From: Lojkania enalia
Lineage: Eukaryota; Ascomycota; Dothideomycetes; Pleosporales
Reading direction: 5' to 3'
Length of the DNA: 64,000 bases
NCBI GenBank assembly: GCA_010094045.1
Contig: ML986595.1
Coordinates: 186,001-250,000 of the forward strand
In this document: one piece after another, positions 1 to 11,452 of the stretch
How positions within the stretch are numbered: the stretch's first letter is position 1
Layout: each line of letters starts with the position of its first letter
Program-made: the position numbers and the translations under genes
The notes under the pieces: generated by a model
Database searches by the model: none
What the model was told of the DNA's origin: nothing
What the model saw: only the letters and a program-made list of their open reading frames with translations

Positions 1-1815
1 ATTCGAAGAACCAATTTTGGTCGCTTCAACCTCCCATCTGCACGAGCATTTTATGCAGCTTCCCGCTGTATGAATTTACTTTTGCTGACCTCTTATAATG
101 GCGATTGTTTGAATGCACAGTCTCTCTGTTCGTATCTCTCCATAAGGTTTACACGCTCCTGCTTCTTTTTGGCCAAATCGCGGGTCTGATGCTTCTTATC
201 ATTCGCATCTGTCTCTGTTCGAGCATACAGGTCCTGGTGTAGGAAGGATTGGTCAGATTATTGGACAACAAAAGGAGACAATTTACCGAAAATGCTGTAT
301 ACCGACGGGAGGTCTACAATGTCCTGCTCCTTCAAGCCGTTAAATGGGGTTCGATATTGTGGAACCTCTCCACTCAGACCCTTGATAGAAGGAGATATTG
401 TACATTTTGTCATAGGCAACCTAGAATTGCATAGTGGTAAGGATCATAACGGAAATGCCTGCGTGGTTCTTTTGGAATGTTTGGTGAGCCGCAGTGTAGT
501 ACCCGTTGATGAGATCGTGCAACCTTTCGTAAGTTTTGCTGCCCTGAAGATTACAATCAAGCCAGTCTTGGAGATAATGGTCCACCCTGCCCTCGACAGC
601 TACTAAATGAAAACTAGTATACTTGTTAGATGGTATCATATTAGATAGCAATGGTTCTGGCAATGATGTGAAGCGCCCACATAGTGGCTGGAATCTTATG
701 ATGCTAGGATTATGTCATCTAGCAGTCATTTGATTGATCGGTCCATTCAAGGGTACGGACGTGACATCAATATTATTCTTGGATTGTAGATGCTGTAAAA
801 TGGCCTCATTCAATTTAGCCTGTGTTTCCTCTTTGGCTTGAATAGTGGTCCACAAAGTGATTTAGCAAGTGGCTGTTAACCAAAAGCGTCTTTCGCACGA
901 ATTCCATCCATAGAATTCTGATAGCATCATTGTACAATAATAACTCTAGCTTCCGTATTCAACACTATAGCTTGACAGAAAATGCAAATAGAAGTTCGTT
1001 CCCAACCTTGTTGTGGAACTTCTCGGCAAGATCAATAACTTTAGCAAGAAGCAAGATTATGAAGAAATTGTACGGAATATAGCTCGCTCTTAAGTATGAC
1101 ATCCATTGGCTAATCTCTAGTTGCGTCGTGACCCGAAGCAACAATCAGAAGGAAGATCTTCTCTAGAGCACGAATACATTTGACTACAACGCCTCTTCGT
1201 GAGTATTTTTGCACACACTGTTGGTTTTTGGTAGCTTGCTAATGCTACGAAGACAGTTTATGAAATGACATGTAACAAGATCGGGCATAGTTGTGTCCCG
1301 CACCTCGTGGCTCTATCCAGCTTTTGAATCTGCGGTTGGAAGCCCAGAGCTGGCTGGAAACCTTTCTTGATGAGAGTCCGTGCTAGGAAAGGATTAGCTA
1401 ATTCTTAATACACTGGGCATCTCTAACACATATCCAAGGTCTCCCGCAATCCTTCGTCTTCGAACGTCTTCATAGGAATAGCGATCACACTGGTAGGGAA
1501 TGACCGACAGAGGCGTCCCTTAGTCATGATTAATTGCTCAAACGCCTTAAATAGAATGGAATAATTCAGCTTGCTAACTATAATCCCCACATTCTGGGCC
1601 TTAAACTCGATCGGTAGGGCTCCGATTGTCTCCCTTATGAGGAATCCCGCCAAGGTATTGCTGAATTGTGAAGCAAACAAATTGGCATTGTTATCGTACA
1701 GACTTAGCAAATTGGAGATCGTGGATCGGGAAACTTTAATTCGAGGACCATATGACAAGGAACTCCGGGCGATCGGGTCTAGGTCCGTTACTGTTTGAAT
1801 GAGGAAATTTTCCAA
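1..1815 (-). pseudogene. decayed coding relic, possibly of a DUF3638/DUF3645-type giant protein
   Basis: The minus strand holds protein-like fragments separated by stops and frameshifts. Three pieces can be read: 1815-1423 (130 codons open, not recognised), 663-421 (80 codons, with the motif DWLDCN and then ISVMILTTMQF), and about 234-97 in another frame (KKKQERVNLMERYEQRDC). The second and third pieces resemble, from memory, the region of very large fungal DUF3638/DUF3645 proteins where a helical stretch ends in an LWVACDK-like motif and is followed by a basic coiled segment. Here the tryptophan of that motif is a TAG at 423-421 (reads F-stop-VAYDK). The family assignment is inference. That the region is broken coding sequence is what the reading frames show. 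Whether the 1815-1423 piece belongs to the same gene is unknown. Confidence 0.4.
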
Positions 1816-3087
1816 ACCGCGTTTGAATCATATTTTTGGGGTAACTGTGGTGGAAGCACGGCGAGCAGGATAAGGAACAACAAACATTCAGCACTTAGTT
1901 TTTCCATTTTTTACTAGGGTGCCGAACTTGGCGGAGTTGGTAACAAGGAAGGAGAGGGAGAAGGAGAAAGGAATGGAAGACAGGGAAAATAGCTGCGTAA
2001 ACCTAGTTTGTTTATAAGAGACCTATTGCAGGCGAAGGCAACTGAACGAATTAGGTAGTAGCATCGAGAAACCTCTTTTGGTTGGGCACTGGAAATATCA
2101 CTGATTTCGGATAAGGCTAAGCCAAGTTTGGCTTGAAACAAGAAATATTGTAGGGTGACAGTGAAAGGAAATGAATACATTAATGGTCGCAATGCAGCAT
2201 AGAAAGCGATGGCGTAGAGAGTTTATTTTACCAATTAGAAATGAAATCAGAATGAATAGAATAACCGACACCCATCGATTCACCGTTTACGACCACCTCA
2301 AATGAGCAGCACATAGAGGTCACGAGAGTCAGCTCTAGGTATAACCCTATACTATAAGCATCTATAAAGAGTGCTGAAGTAGGCACAAGTGGCGATACTG
2401 ATAGGACTATTTTGTTATGACCTGGCTCCTTTTTGCCTTGATGGAGGTGAAAGCGTAGTCCCTGGCTCCCGGGAACCGGGCGGAAGAGTACCTAGTTAGT
2501 ATTAGCGGTAAGTGCGAGTTTGCGCACGGACCTCTGAGCAGGACCTCTACGGCACTAGGCAGGCGAGGGCGTTTACCTTCGTTCACAGCCCCAGCTTCCC
2601 ACATCGCCATCTTTCTTGTCCTGCAACATGGTTTCTTGCCAAGTAGCCAGTCAGATGCGCCAGTATTAATATCTGTTGCCCCGATGTCTGGCGTGCCTCA
2701 ACCGCTCTGGTCTCTTCTTTCCAATGTCAGCTATCTATCCTGATTTCTAAGTCAAAGTACGACAGTACAGCGGTGAATCAGACCTGGTAAAATCGTCCCG
2801 ACTTTTTGATTGTTCCACATGCCCTGTTACTACACGATGCAAATGGCCGCTGGCGTAAATCATAATCCTCTTCTACGACACGCTTGGCACCCAGCCGTCG
2901 CCGCTATACGGACTTGTTTCACAGGAGGGAATGCCCTTAAGATTCAGAATACATAAAGCGGCGCTCCATCTGCAATCCAAAATTCGTGCCTACAATAACG
3001 CGACTAAGGGCCGGCCCTGCGGGACATATAATCCACAAATCACGCTCTTGACTTGACAGAGATCCCCTACGCTAACAAAGGCAGACT
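1816..3087. other. intergenic, no gene seen
   Basis: No open frame with recognisable protein features was found on either strand. The last few hundred bases before 3088 are the likely promoter and leader of the metallopeptidase-like gene. The open frames at 1914-2283 and 2407-2610 on the minus strand have no family motif. Confidence 0.5.
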
Positions 3088-4893
3088 ATGGACCCTTCTA
3101 GGTATCGGAAAGCATATGAGGCAATGATTCATGTCAGTCAACTACTAGAATCACGTTTCAACCAGGACCTGGAGAGCACCTCCAATCAGAAAACCGATCA
3201 TGGGAGCCAGCCATGGCCAGATCATGACGATCCTGACAGTATGGAATGGACACCTACCGGGGCTATAACTCCGCCAGCAGGCTGTGGGCCACCTCCTACA
3301 GCCTCAAAAAGCATGCGCCATCTCTTGCCTGGCGATGGAGAGGGCGAGTACCAACTTAAAGAGAAGGGTGACAACGCCGTGCTTCTCCACAAACTTCAGG
3401 AAGGATTGATTATGGATGAATGCATTGATAAGCTCATTCATGATCTACCAGACGTTTTGAGCTATGAGAGTTCAGCCACATTTACCCCATCTTCAATTGA
3501 AGTGCCTAGGGATTTTGGTTTGCAGTTGAGCATCTCGATCAATCATCATCTGGCGCAGGTTGCGGACCGGAAAATTTTGGAAAAGTATCGGCGTTTACTA
3601 GGTCACAGAAAGGATACAACAAAACGGAAATCTGTCAAATTAGGCTTCGACCCTATCGATTTGATCAAGAAACAGGCCGTCACCTTCTCCAATAACACAT
3701 TGACGCGGTCATCCACACTTGACAACGATATTCACCCCATCTTTCGAGCGGAGAACTTCCATGGCTGTCCAGACGCGGTATATGAGGTGCTGAAGCCAGC
3801 ATTAAGACTTGCCACCCTATTTCTGTTCTCGCGCGCCACTTCTACGTTCTGGCATACTTTGGTCTTCGGTGACAGAAAATTTTGTCAAAAGACGTCGGAC
3901 GAGTACGGCCAGAGGTGCTATCGGATACAGAAGGACGTCTTATGGCTAGAGGATCACGCACAAGCTTTTAAGGCTTTTTTGGACGATCAAGCGGATACGG
4001 TACATTTTCTATTCCATCGCGATCCGCTTCCACCAGATCCTGCTTATGCGTCGATGGGACTGGTGGCTGATTATAAGAATGGGTTGATGCGTAAGCTGAA
4101 TCAGAAGTGTCATACCTCCAGAATCACCCTGAACTCGGATTTCTACACGACAGCAAAGAAATTGAGTATTCTGCAATACCCAGAACCCGCTATGGTATTG
4201 CGCTTCAACCTCTTCCTTTCAGTTTGTCTTGCCCACGAAATGGCACATTTTATAGAAGTCTCTGGACCCCATCACGAGCATCCGCTAGGTGAACCCGAGG
4301 TTTTTTTCAATGATAACATGTGGACCGAATCTGGCATTGCATTTGAGCTCAAGGTTTTTGGTGGAAGGTTGCATCCAATATCCTCGAGAGTTGACTGTGG
4401 GCTTGGATTGGCAGTTCTGAATTACCCCTTGAAGGAGGTTTACGACAAAGAGGACAATGTCCTATACACCTTACCCATGGACTACGTTACGAAGATTCAG
4501 CAGAAAGAGACATGGGTTCGGGACTTCAGCGACTCAACTGTTGATATCTTTCATGTGCCTCGGACAGGGTGCAAATCTGTGGAAATCAATGGCACCAATC
4601 TAATGGTCTGGGAGGATGAAAAAGACGCTGATATATCAGATCACATAGACGGTAGGGACACATTATATCACCGAATGGATGATGGGCAGATTGTTAAGAA
4701 CCCAAATTCGAGCAATCGCAAGCCTCAGCGACTGCAAGATGGCCGTCGATGGAGTCCTTATGGCCGGCAACGGAAAAACACTTTGGATATGGGTGTATGC
4801 ATCTCAAAGGACCTTGTTGAAGATGAGCAACAAATAGAGCAAAAGGACGGAGGTGAAAAGCATAAAAGGGATACAGATGAAGATATGTTATAA
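3088..4893 (+). CDS. uncharacterised protein with HExxH zinc-metallopeptidase-like motif
   Basis: Single-exon gene of 601 residues starting at the first ATG after a long stop-free interval. Residues 383-387 read HEMAH (HExxH), inside a hydrophobic helix-like stretch (CLAHEMAHFIE). At residue 414 lies a glutamate in the motif MWTESG, 26 residues after the second histidine. This is the arrangement expected of a gluzincin-type site: two zinc histidines, a catalytic glutamate at 384 and a third ligand at 414. The N-terminal 130 residues are polar and probably disordered. The C-terminal 100 residues are basic and acidic, low complexity and lysine-rich (KHKRDTDEDML end). No signal peptide is visible, so action inside the cell is likely. 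Substrate and pathway are unknown. It resembles uncharacterised fungal proteins often called hypothetical. Peptidase activity is inferred from the motif alone. Confidence 0.75.
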   Translation: MDPSRYRKAYEAMIHVSQLLESRFNQDLESTSNQKTDHGSQPWPDHDDPDSMEWTPTGAITPPAGCGPPPTASKSMRHLLPGDGEGEYQLKEKGDNAVLLHKLQEGLIMDECIDKLIHDLPDVLSYESSATFTPSSIEVPRDFGLQLSISINHHLAQVADRKILEKYRRLLGHRKDTTKRKSVKLGFDPIDLIKKQAVTFSNNTLTRSSTLDNDIHPIFRAENFHGCPDAVYEVLKPALRLATLFLFSRATSTFWHTLVFGDRKFCQKTSDEYGQRCYRIQKDVLWLEDHAQAFKAFLDDQADTVHFLFHRDPLPPDPAYASMGLVADYKNGLMRKLNQKCHTSRITLNSDFYTTAKKLSILQYPEPAMVLRFNLFLSVCLAHEMAHFIEVSGPHHEHPLGEPEVFFNDNMWTESGIAFELKVFGGRLHPISSRVDCGLGLAVLNYPLKEVYDKEDNVLYTLPMDYVTKIQQKETWVRDFSDSTVDIFHVPRTGCKSVEINGTNLMVWEDEKDADISDHIDGRDTLYHRMDDGQIVKNPNSSNRKPQRLQDGRRWSPYGRQRKNTLDMGVCISKDLVEDEQQIEQKDGGEKHKRDTDEDML

Positions 4894-5263
4894 GATAAAG
4901 GATGGAGCCGCTTTTGCGGGTCAGTTTCATTATCCCAGAGCATGTTGGGGCATTTACATGGGCGTTGATATGCTTCTCTAAAGCGATTTTAGGATGGTAT
5001 AAAGTGACTGCATATAGGCGTATGCCTTTCGATAGGATATGTTTATTAGACTAAGAATGTTCTACAGATAATTGGTTTTCACTGTACCATGGCAAAATAA
5101 TTTTGCGGATGAAGTTCGGATATCATCACGTGTTCGCTTAGCTGTCCGAGAATTCCAAATGTCTTGGCATATCTTCGATCGAAATTCCTCCCGCCAACAC
5201 TGTGCTCTGTCCGTAAAGCCCATTCTCCCTACCAACGTCAGGCCTATATAAGCTCTCAGCAAC
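4894..5263. other. intergenic, between metallopeptidase-like gene and eIF3h
   Basis: Contains the 3' end of the upstream transcript and the eIF3h promoter. A TATATAAG string lies about 20 bases before the eIF3h ATG, too close to be a normal TATA box. No gene seen. Confidence 0.5.
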
Positions 5264-6453
5264 ATGGCGGACGTACCCAAGGACTCACCACTCCGAGCAG
5301 TTCAAATCGAAGCACTGGTATGACTTCCACGCTTGGACTCTTGATTACCCCACTAATCCTGCTAGGTTGTGATGAAGATTATCAAGAACTCGGCACAGTT
5401 CTTTCCCACAATTGCGACCGGCTCTCTTGTTGGAATGGAAGTGAATGGCGTGCTGCAGATCACAAACTCCTTCCCTTTCCCTTCTGTCGATATTCCCGCC
5501 GCCGATGGCCATCAGGACACGGCGTCGAACCTTGCAGCCGGTGCACCACGCGCGAAATCAAACGCCACATATCAGAACGAAATGATCAAGTTTCTCCGGG
5601 AAGTGAACGTAGATGCAAACAATGTTGGGTGGTATACGAGCACGAGCATGGGCAATTTCGTCAACGTGAACATGATTGAGAACCAGCACTTTTACCAAAA
5701 GGAGCTCAACGAGAGGACAGTGGCGTTGGTACATGATGTGAGCAGGAGCTCTCAAGGCAGCCTCAGTTTGCGCGCTTTCAGATTGTCACCCTCGTTTATG
5801 GCTGCCTACAAGGAGGGCAAATTCACGACAGAGAGGTATGTGCTTGTCCAAGCAGGGATGCTTCCTTCGCTAACCGTCGCAGTCTGCAGAAGAGCGGTCT
5901 CCGTTATCAGGATATTCTGATCGAGCTCCCTGTCACGGTCCATAACTCCCACCTCGCTACCTCACTCCTTCACCAGCTCCCCTCGGATGCGCCGAAAGAG
6001 GAGCTTCCATTCCCACCAAATCTTGCTACCCTACAGCAAGATCCGAATACCCCTCAACCCCCTCTATATCCCAACTTTGACTCTCTAGATCTTTCTATCG
6101 ACCCTTTCCTCGAGAAAACCTGCGATCTACTTCTTGAGAGCATCGAAAACCATCACACCGAACTCAACAATCACCAATACTATCAGCGATCGCTAGGTCG
6201 AGAACAAGCCAAGATTACGGCATGGCAACAAAAAAGAAAAGCAGAGAACGCTGCACGAGCGGCCGCAAAGCAACCACTCCTTCCAGAGGATGAATGGCAG
6301 AGACTTTTCAAGCTACCGACGGAGCCTAGCAGGTTGGACGTGCTGCTCAACTCTCGGCAAGTAGAGCAGTACGCGAGGCAAGTGGATGGCTTCACGGCGA
6401 GTGTCAGCTCAAAGATGTTTGCGGTGAAGAGCAATCTGTTGCCTGGGGAGTAG
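5264..6453 (+). CDS. eIF3h: eukaryotic translation initiation factor 3 subunit H
   Basis: Three exons: 5264-5317, 5366-5835 and 5883-6453. The introns are 5318-5365 (branch CACTAATCC) and 5836-5882 (donor GTATGT). The spliced protein has 364 residues, the usual fungal length. Exon 1 joins exon 2 to give [14 protein letters not shown], the conserved start of the MPN domain of this subunit. The domain continues with [20 protein letters not shown] and a [13 protein letters not shown] stretch. The C-terminal half is the helical eIF3h-specific tail. The MPN domain lacks the metal-binding JAMM residues, as expected for a structural eIF3 subunit. The product belongs to the cytoplasmic eIF3 complex that organises the 43S pre-initiation complex. 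The start is at the ATG in the context AACATGG, just before MADVPKDSP. Confidence 0.93.
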
Positions 6454-6850
6454 ACGGCGAGATGAAGCTAGTGTATCTTTCCCTCCCTGATTCCGGTCTT
6501 AGGGTTATTTCTCATAGCATAGGCATGGCGTTGGGGATGTTAGATTAAGGAACTGCAGTCACGTTCTTCACATTTGGTGAGTGGGCGGATTAGATCTAAA
6601 GGGTTTGGTAGCCAAAATATTTTACAGCATTAACGTGAACTTGATTATGACATGACATGACATGACGATCTGGGAGCGCCAAATCTGACAAAGAAAGGCA
6701 CGAACCTTGCTTAACCACAATCCATCCACAACATTTTAACATCACCAAGAAGCATTTCGTGTTACTAGGACCCACCACCCCGAAGGGTCCAAGCGTCCCG
6801 TGGGCCGCAGTGCTAATCGATCTCTCGCTGCTTTAAACAGCCACATAGCC
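6454..6850. other. intergenic; short GACAT repeats
   Basis: A short run of overlapping ATGACATGACATGAC units lies near 6647-6666. Otherwise it is a 3' flank and promoter with no gene seen. Confidence 0.45.
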
Positions 6851-8022
6851 ATGAACCAAACCGACGTTGCGCTGCATATCCCGCCAGCATCTATCCAAGC
6901 CATTCATCAATCTTCCCCAGACGGCTCCCTCCACCACCATCTCCAGTCGCTTCCACCGAACTTGCAGGGCCTTGATGCGAACGGCACGCTCTTCCAGCAG
7001 CATTATCTGAGCGATGCTCACCAAGCGCCGCACAGGTTACATGCGTCGCATCCTTTCAACCAAAATGCTGCGCTTCCCTCGCAGGCCCAGTTCCAGGCCA
7101 TTTCTGTGGCAGACTATCAACATGGAGGAAACCGCTTCAACTTGATCGCGGCGCCCCCACAGCACATCCAAGCTCCGCCACCCCCGATACCTCGCCCACC
7201 TCAGCAGTTGCCGGATCTTGAATCACAGACTCAATATGGGCAGTTGCAAGATGTGGACGACACGCCAGTGACAAGCCAGGGGCAATTTCAGGGCCTAAAA
7301 TTGATTGCGCATCCACCGAATTTGGGTGAATGGAGGAACAAGCTGTTTCATGTAGACGAAACGATTACATTGACAGAGGCCGAGTACGTCTTAAGTGCTT
7401 TGTACAGGGTGAATTTGTCTTATTGGCTTCATGCAGATTCCAGACCTACTTTCCACACATCGACAATGTGTATTCCCACCGGTCGACCCAGCGACACAAG
7501 CGTAAACGATTCGTCTCCCACTATTGGGACTGTCGCCTTAAAGGTCGTCCGCCGGGTACGAAGAAGTCTACTGACCCAGACAAGAAGAAACGGAAGCGGG
7601 TGGCGCGAGAGCGGGATCTCTGCGACGTGAAGATTAAGATCACTGAGTACTTCGACGGCGCGGAATTTGCGGAGCAGACGGGACAACAGCCACCTGCCGA
7701 TACAATGGACAATAATACATATTTAGGTCCGACCGCCCTATCCGCGCAATCGCAAGTTAGTCCTTGGGGGGTCCCGAGCGTTCCATCAGGGATTACAATG
7801 GGCAACGCAGCGGCTCTGCCGAAGAAATACTATACCATCCAAAGGGTCAATGGCAATGGGGGAAACGGGAAGGGCGACGGAGTCCCCGGGCCGCATAAAC
7901 ATACTCTTGAGGAGAGTGATAAAGTCAAGAAGAATAGCGTAGTAAGGTACACTATGAAGAGCGAAAGGGATAAGAAAAAGGTGCAGGTGAGTTCCATGTT
8001 CCTTCTCACAGTGCCGCTATAG
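6851..8022 (+). CDS. conserved fungal protein with AT-hook-like KGRPPG motif
   Basis: Exon 1 is 6851-7383 and the intron is 7384-7436 (donor GTACGT, acceptor GCAG). Splicing restores the conserved stretch TEAEFQTYFPHIDNVYSH, and exon 2 runs to a stop at 8020-8022, for 372 residues. The first 165 residues are rich in Gln, Pro and His. The middle has a conserved core (SHYWDCRLKGRPPGTKK, then a lysine/arginine block and DLCDVKIKITEYF), and near the end comes KYYTIQRVNGNGGNGKGDG. KGRPPG resembles an AT-hook core, so a nuclear DNA-associated role is possible but not shown. The last codons before the stop overlap a good splice donor (GTGAGT at 7987), and related fungal proteins, as I remember them, continue into the GST domain encoded next. 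The true 3' end may therefore lie at 9236. Confidence 0.7.
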
Positions 8023-8335
8023 GCACCTGCAGCAGCCTGCGAACACATCTAGCAATGGCCCAATCACGCCATGTTCACATCGCGAGAGGACCCGCGCACT
8101 CACGAGATATTGCGGGGTTCATATTTGCGCTATGCATATGTTTTGTCTTCATTTTCCAATGCATGCTATATCAAGAACGTTTCACCTAAACCCTCTTTTC
8201 TTGCCTTTCTTCCGTCTAGCCCCGAAAGACCTTTTGACTTCTTCTATTGCGTCGCATAAGCTTTCCTTCAAACCATAAATGCCATTCCGCCTCCCTTCCA
8301 CGTTTGGTTTTTCCTCAACTGCTTGTTGTTCCAAG

Positions 8336-9236
8336 ATGACCGACACTAACCAGGGCGGCGATTCGCAAAAGAAAACGTACCATAAGAAGGCGACTGGTCA
8401 TGCTCTCGCAACTGTTAAAGCACACTCCAGAGAAGAGGACCTAAAATTATTTGGTAGCTGCTTCTGGTGAGCCTGCTTTTCATCTCATCACCACGTTTTC
8501 AATAACCGCTTTTGGGCGCGCCATGACGTCGTTGTTTGGTCTTTAAGCTAACCCTACATGCTCTAGTCCTTTCGTTCAACGAGCTTGGATTTCCCTTGAA
8601 GTCAAAGGTATGAAATATCAGTATATTGAAGTGGACCCATACAAGAAGCCCCAATTACTCCTTGAGATCAATCCGCGCGGGCTTGTGCCTGCAATTCGTC
8701 ATGGTCCAACATGGTCGGCCTACGAGTCTACCGTCATCATGGAGTACTTCGAGGACTTGAAGATAGGGCCTCCATTACTCCCATCTGACCCTCAGACTCG
8801 TGCTACATGCCGTCTCTGGACGGATCATATCAATCGCCATATAGTACCCGGCTTCTACCGACTTCTCCAAGCGCAGGACGAGGGTGATCAGATGAATTAT
8901 GCCACTGAGCTTCGCGATGAGATCGCCAAGCTCGTCGAGGCAGCCGACGCGGATGGCCCATTTTTCCTAGGTCGAAACATAGGCTTCGTAGATGTGCAGA
9001 TGGCTCCATGGGTAGTGCGGTTGAAGAAGGTTCTAGGACCCTATCGAGGATGGCCGGCGCCCGAAGAGGGAAGTCGGTGGGCACGGTGGGTTACTGCCAT
9101 CGAGAACGAACCAAGCGTGAAAGCAACGACGAGCGACGACACCTTGTATTTGGATAGCTATGAGAGGTACGCTGAGAACAGGCCGAACACTAGTCAGCTT
9201 GCGAATGCAGTCAATTCGGGAAGGGGATTGCCGTAG
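8336..9236 (+). CDS. omega-class glutathione S-transferase
   Basis: Exon 1 is 8336-8466, the intron is 8467-8566 (donor GTGAGC, branch GCTAACC, acceptor CTCTAG) and exon 2 is 8567-9236, giving 266 residues. The codon split by the intron makes C44 of FGSCFCPFVQ. This is the CPFV motif of omega-class GSTs, in which a cysteine replaces the usual serine or tyrosine and supports thioltransferase or dehydroascorbate reductase chemistry. The thioredoxin-like half continues with NPRGLVPAIRHG and the ESTVIMEYFED glutathione-binding segment. The all-helical half carries FFLGRNIGFVDVQMAPW, and the C-terminus is the conserved SQLANAVNSGRGLP. The N-terminal KKTYHKKATGHALATVK extension is shared by a fungal subgroup. 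Cytosolic redox or detoxification role. It may also be the 3' part of a larger protein with the preceding gene, since an intron from 7987 to 8353 or nearby would keep frame. Confidence 0.88.
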
Positions 9237-10119
9237 GTTCGGCGAGAGGCTCCTTGGAAATTGTGTGAAGGGGAAATTGATCGTACTCGACTGGTTTATG
9301 AGATATGCGGCATTGGATAGTAAGAGAAGTTATGTTAATATACAAGTCATGCTCATAGGTTTTTTTTTTTGGGCAGAAGCAGGCATAATATCACCTCATG
9401 TGCTAGCTCTTTTAAATTTGTTTTATTAGTCTTCCAGGACCTAAAAATCCAAAGCTCTCTTTGGTGTGTCTCATAGATAGGGACCGGAGCGGACGACCGA
9501 GGGAGGTCTTGGTGGGAAGACCAGAGTATGACGTGCGATACTACCCCTCATCCGTGCATTATTGCGAGACACGCACTTCTGCGCGCTGACTTCAACGAAC
9601 TCTAAGAAACCTTCCCTTTTAGGCAGTTTTATTTCAGCCTCGCGCTCACGCCACTTCTCCCCTCCCTTAATTTCTGCCCGTCTCGTGCTTCATATAACTA
9701 TGTCTTCATTGCGGAAAGCTCGAATCCCGAATCTACGCTGAAGGTAAGCCAAAGAAAGGACAGGTCCCTCGCCAAGCATATCATTGCCCCTCCATCCCAC
9801 GTTCCGTCTCTAGTCCGTTTGAAACAGTCGCAGCCACGACGCTGACGTCACGGAGCCAAAACAGACCAGCACGCCCTTCTGCCTACGATAGCCGCGTAAC
9901 GGGACTGGCAAGACCACATTAGCCCCCAAGTCTACCTACATAAATACTTACGCACTGCTCCGTGCACCCTCAGACCAACCTCCACAAAGCAAATACCCAA
10001 ACAGATAGCCATTTGCCAACAACAAATATCTCGCAACGGCTCCCCTCCGTCCCGCCACACTCTCCAGCCTCCGGTTCCCATATCGAACGATAACCCACTC
10101 CACGACACGCTACTCCAAA
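9237..10119. other. intergenic, 883 nt
   Basis: No protein-coding frame recognised. The half nearest 10120 is rich in CCAC and CTCC strings, consistent with a fungal promoter and leader for the I78 gene. Confidence 0.5.
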
Positions 10120-10480
10120 ATGCCCCTCGTAGTCCCCGGCATCCAGTCCAAGGACAGCAGCAACCCGTCCACCGAGGACTGGTCCAACAAGCTGATGGGC
10201 AAGAAGTTGGGCGACACGCATGATACCGTGGTACGCTTCGCCCAACCCATCCATCCATCCCAACACACCCCATATACACACCCACCCAATACATGCGTCC
10301 TTTGCCAACCGCGGCGTGCGCTGACATCATGTGTATAAACAGACCTTCGCGAAACAGGACCTGCCCAAGGAACACCGCGTCCTGACACCCGATAGCATGA
10401 GCACCATGGACTTCCGGCCCGAGAGGCTGAATATCCACGTCGACAACGAGGGCACGGTTACGAATGTGCGGTATGGGTAG
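10120..10480 (+). CDS. small peptidase inhibitor I78-like protein
   Basis: Exon 1 is 10120-10230, the intron is 10231-10342 and exon 2 is 10343-10480, giving 82 residues. The spliced protein has the I78 pattern: LPKEHRVLTPDSMSTMDF (a turn, then a conserved MxTxDF) followed by RPERLNIHVDNEGTV and a final glycine. The I78 family is known from potato-inhibitor-like elastase inhibitors and is widespread in fungi as small cytosolic proteins. No signal peptide is present, so an internal proteinase target is more likely than a secreted one. The start is the ATG in CAAAATGCC. Inhibitory activity is inferred from family only. Confidence 0.8.
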
Positions 10481-10552
10481 AGCTTGGGTTGGGTCTGGTC
10501 TGGGAGGCAGACTTTTTGGCCTCCTTTCCTAGCCCATTGTTTCTTTCTTTCC

Positions 10553-10578
10553 TTTTTTTTTTTTTTTTTTTTTTTTTT
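10553..10578. repeat. poly-T tract, 26 bases
   Basis: Uninterrupted run of T just downstream of the I78 stop codon, followed by other simple repeats. Possibly a 3' UTR element or slippage-prone homopolymer. The exact length may vary between isolates or reflect sequencing uncertainty. Confidence 0.8.
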
Positions 10579-10605
10579 CAAAGCATGTGCACGGGGCCGT
10601 GCGTA

Positions 10606-10636
10606 CATATGTATGTATGTACATGCATGCATGCAG
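10606..10636. repeat. TATG/CATG tetranucleotide repeat
   Basis: Alternating GTAT and GCAT tetranucleotides in the 3' flank of the I78 gene, about 30 bases long. Confidence 0.7.
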
Positions 10637-11452
10637 TTGTAGGATTGTTTCGTCGCTGCGCTGATGCGCCGATGTGGCGTGCTGCATGATGTGAATGGAG
10701 CGGGGACTGGGATACGATTTATGAAATGGGATTTTATGATTATGTAGGATTGGATGAAATTAATGCCATGCTACATTTCGATAGCATCTTGTTTGTCTCG
10801 ATGTCGCTGTAGCTTCTCGCTTTGCTGCTATCATGTAGCTCATGTAGAAGAAAACCGCCCGTCTACGTCGGCGGGCAGTTACCAATTCCCACAAGAATTT
10901 GAAGGGTCAGATGCAAGAAGACTAATTGCGATACCAAATACTTATCCTCGCGCAATTCAATGCTACTTCTATACCCACAGCCCGCCTAGACCAGCACCCA
11001 AAAATAACCCAAAAAACTTTGATGATGACAAGATAGACATCCAACATTAAAAACCTCTCCATAGGTTCATGAATAAAAGTGGTGATAAATAACCCCACTA
11101 ACATCGAAACCGAAAACAATAGGTATAGCAAAACATTCTTCGAAGCGAAAGAACAAAACTAGGAAGACAACAAAAACAACCTTAGGGATGCTAGATTCTA
11201 ATAAAACCAGAAGAAAATGCACCAAGGAAGCAGTGCTCCCCATCATAATTCATAACACATAGATGCCTAAAACAATATTCGTGGAAACGCGTGCATAAAT
11301 CATGTGCCAGCTCAGCCTTACCTGTAAGCCTCGGAAAGATTTCCCCAGACCCCACGGGGCGGTCCAAACTTCAGCATTTGCCACGCTGGCAAATAAAAAA
11401 AGAAGCTTAAAACGACCTCTTCTCATACATTTCTTATCTTGCTGGGAATTCC

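Noticed and set aside
249..606. Two overlapping plus-strand frames at the start of the window
   Set aside because: They lie opposite a minus-strand frame with protein-like motifs and show none of their own.
9932..10438. 168-codon minus-strand frame over the I78 gene
   Set aside because: Antisense to a gene with clear family motifs and correct splicing. Composition is unlike a protein.
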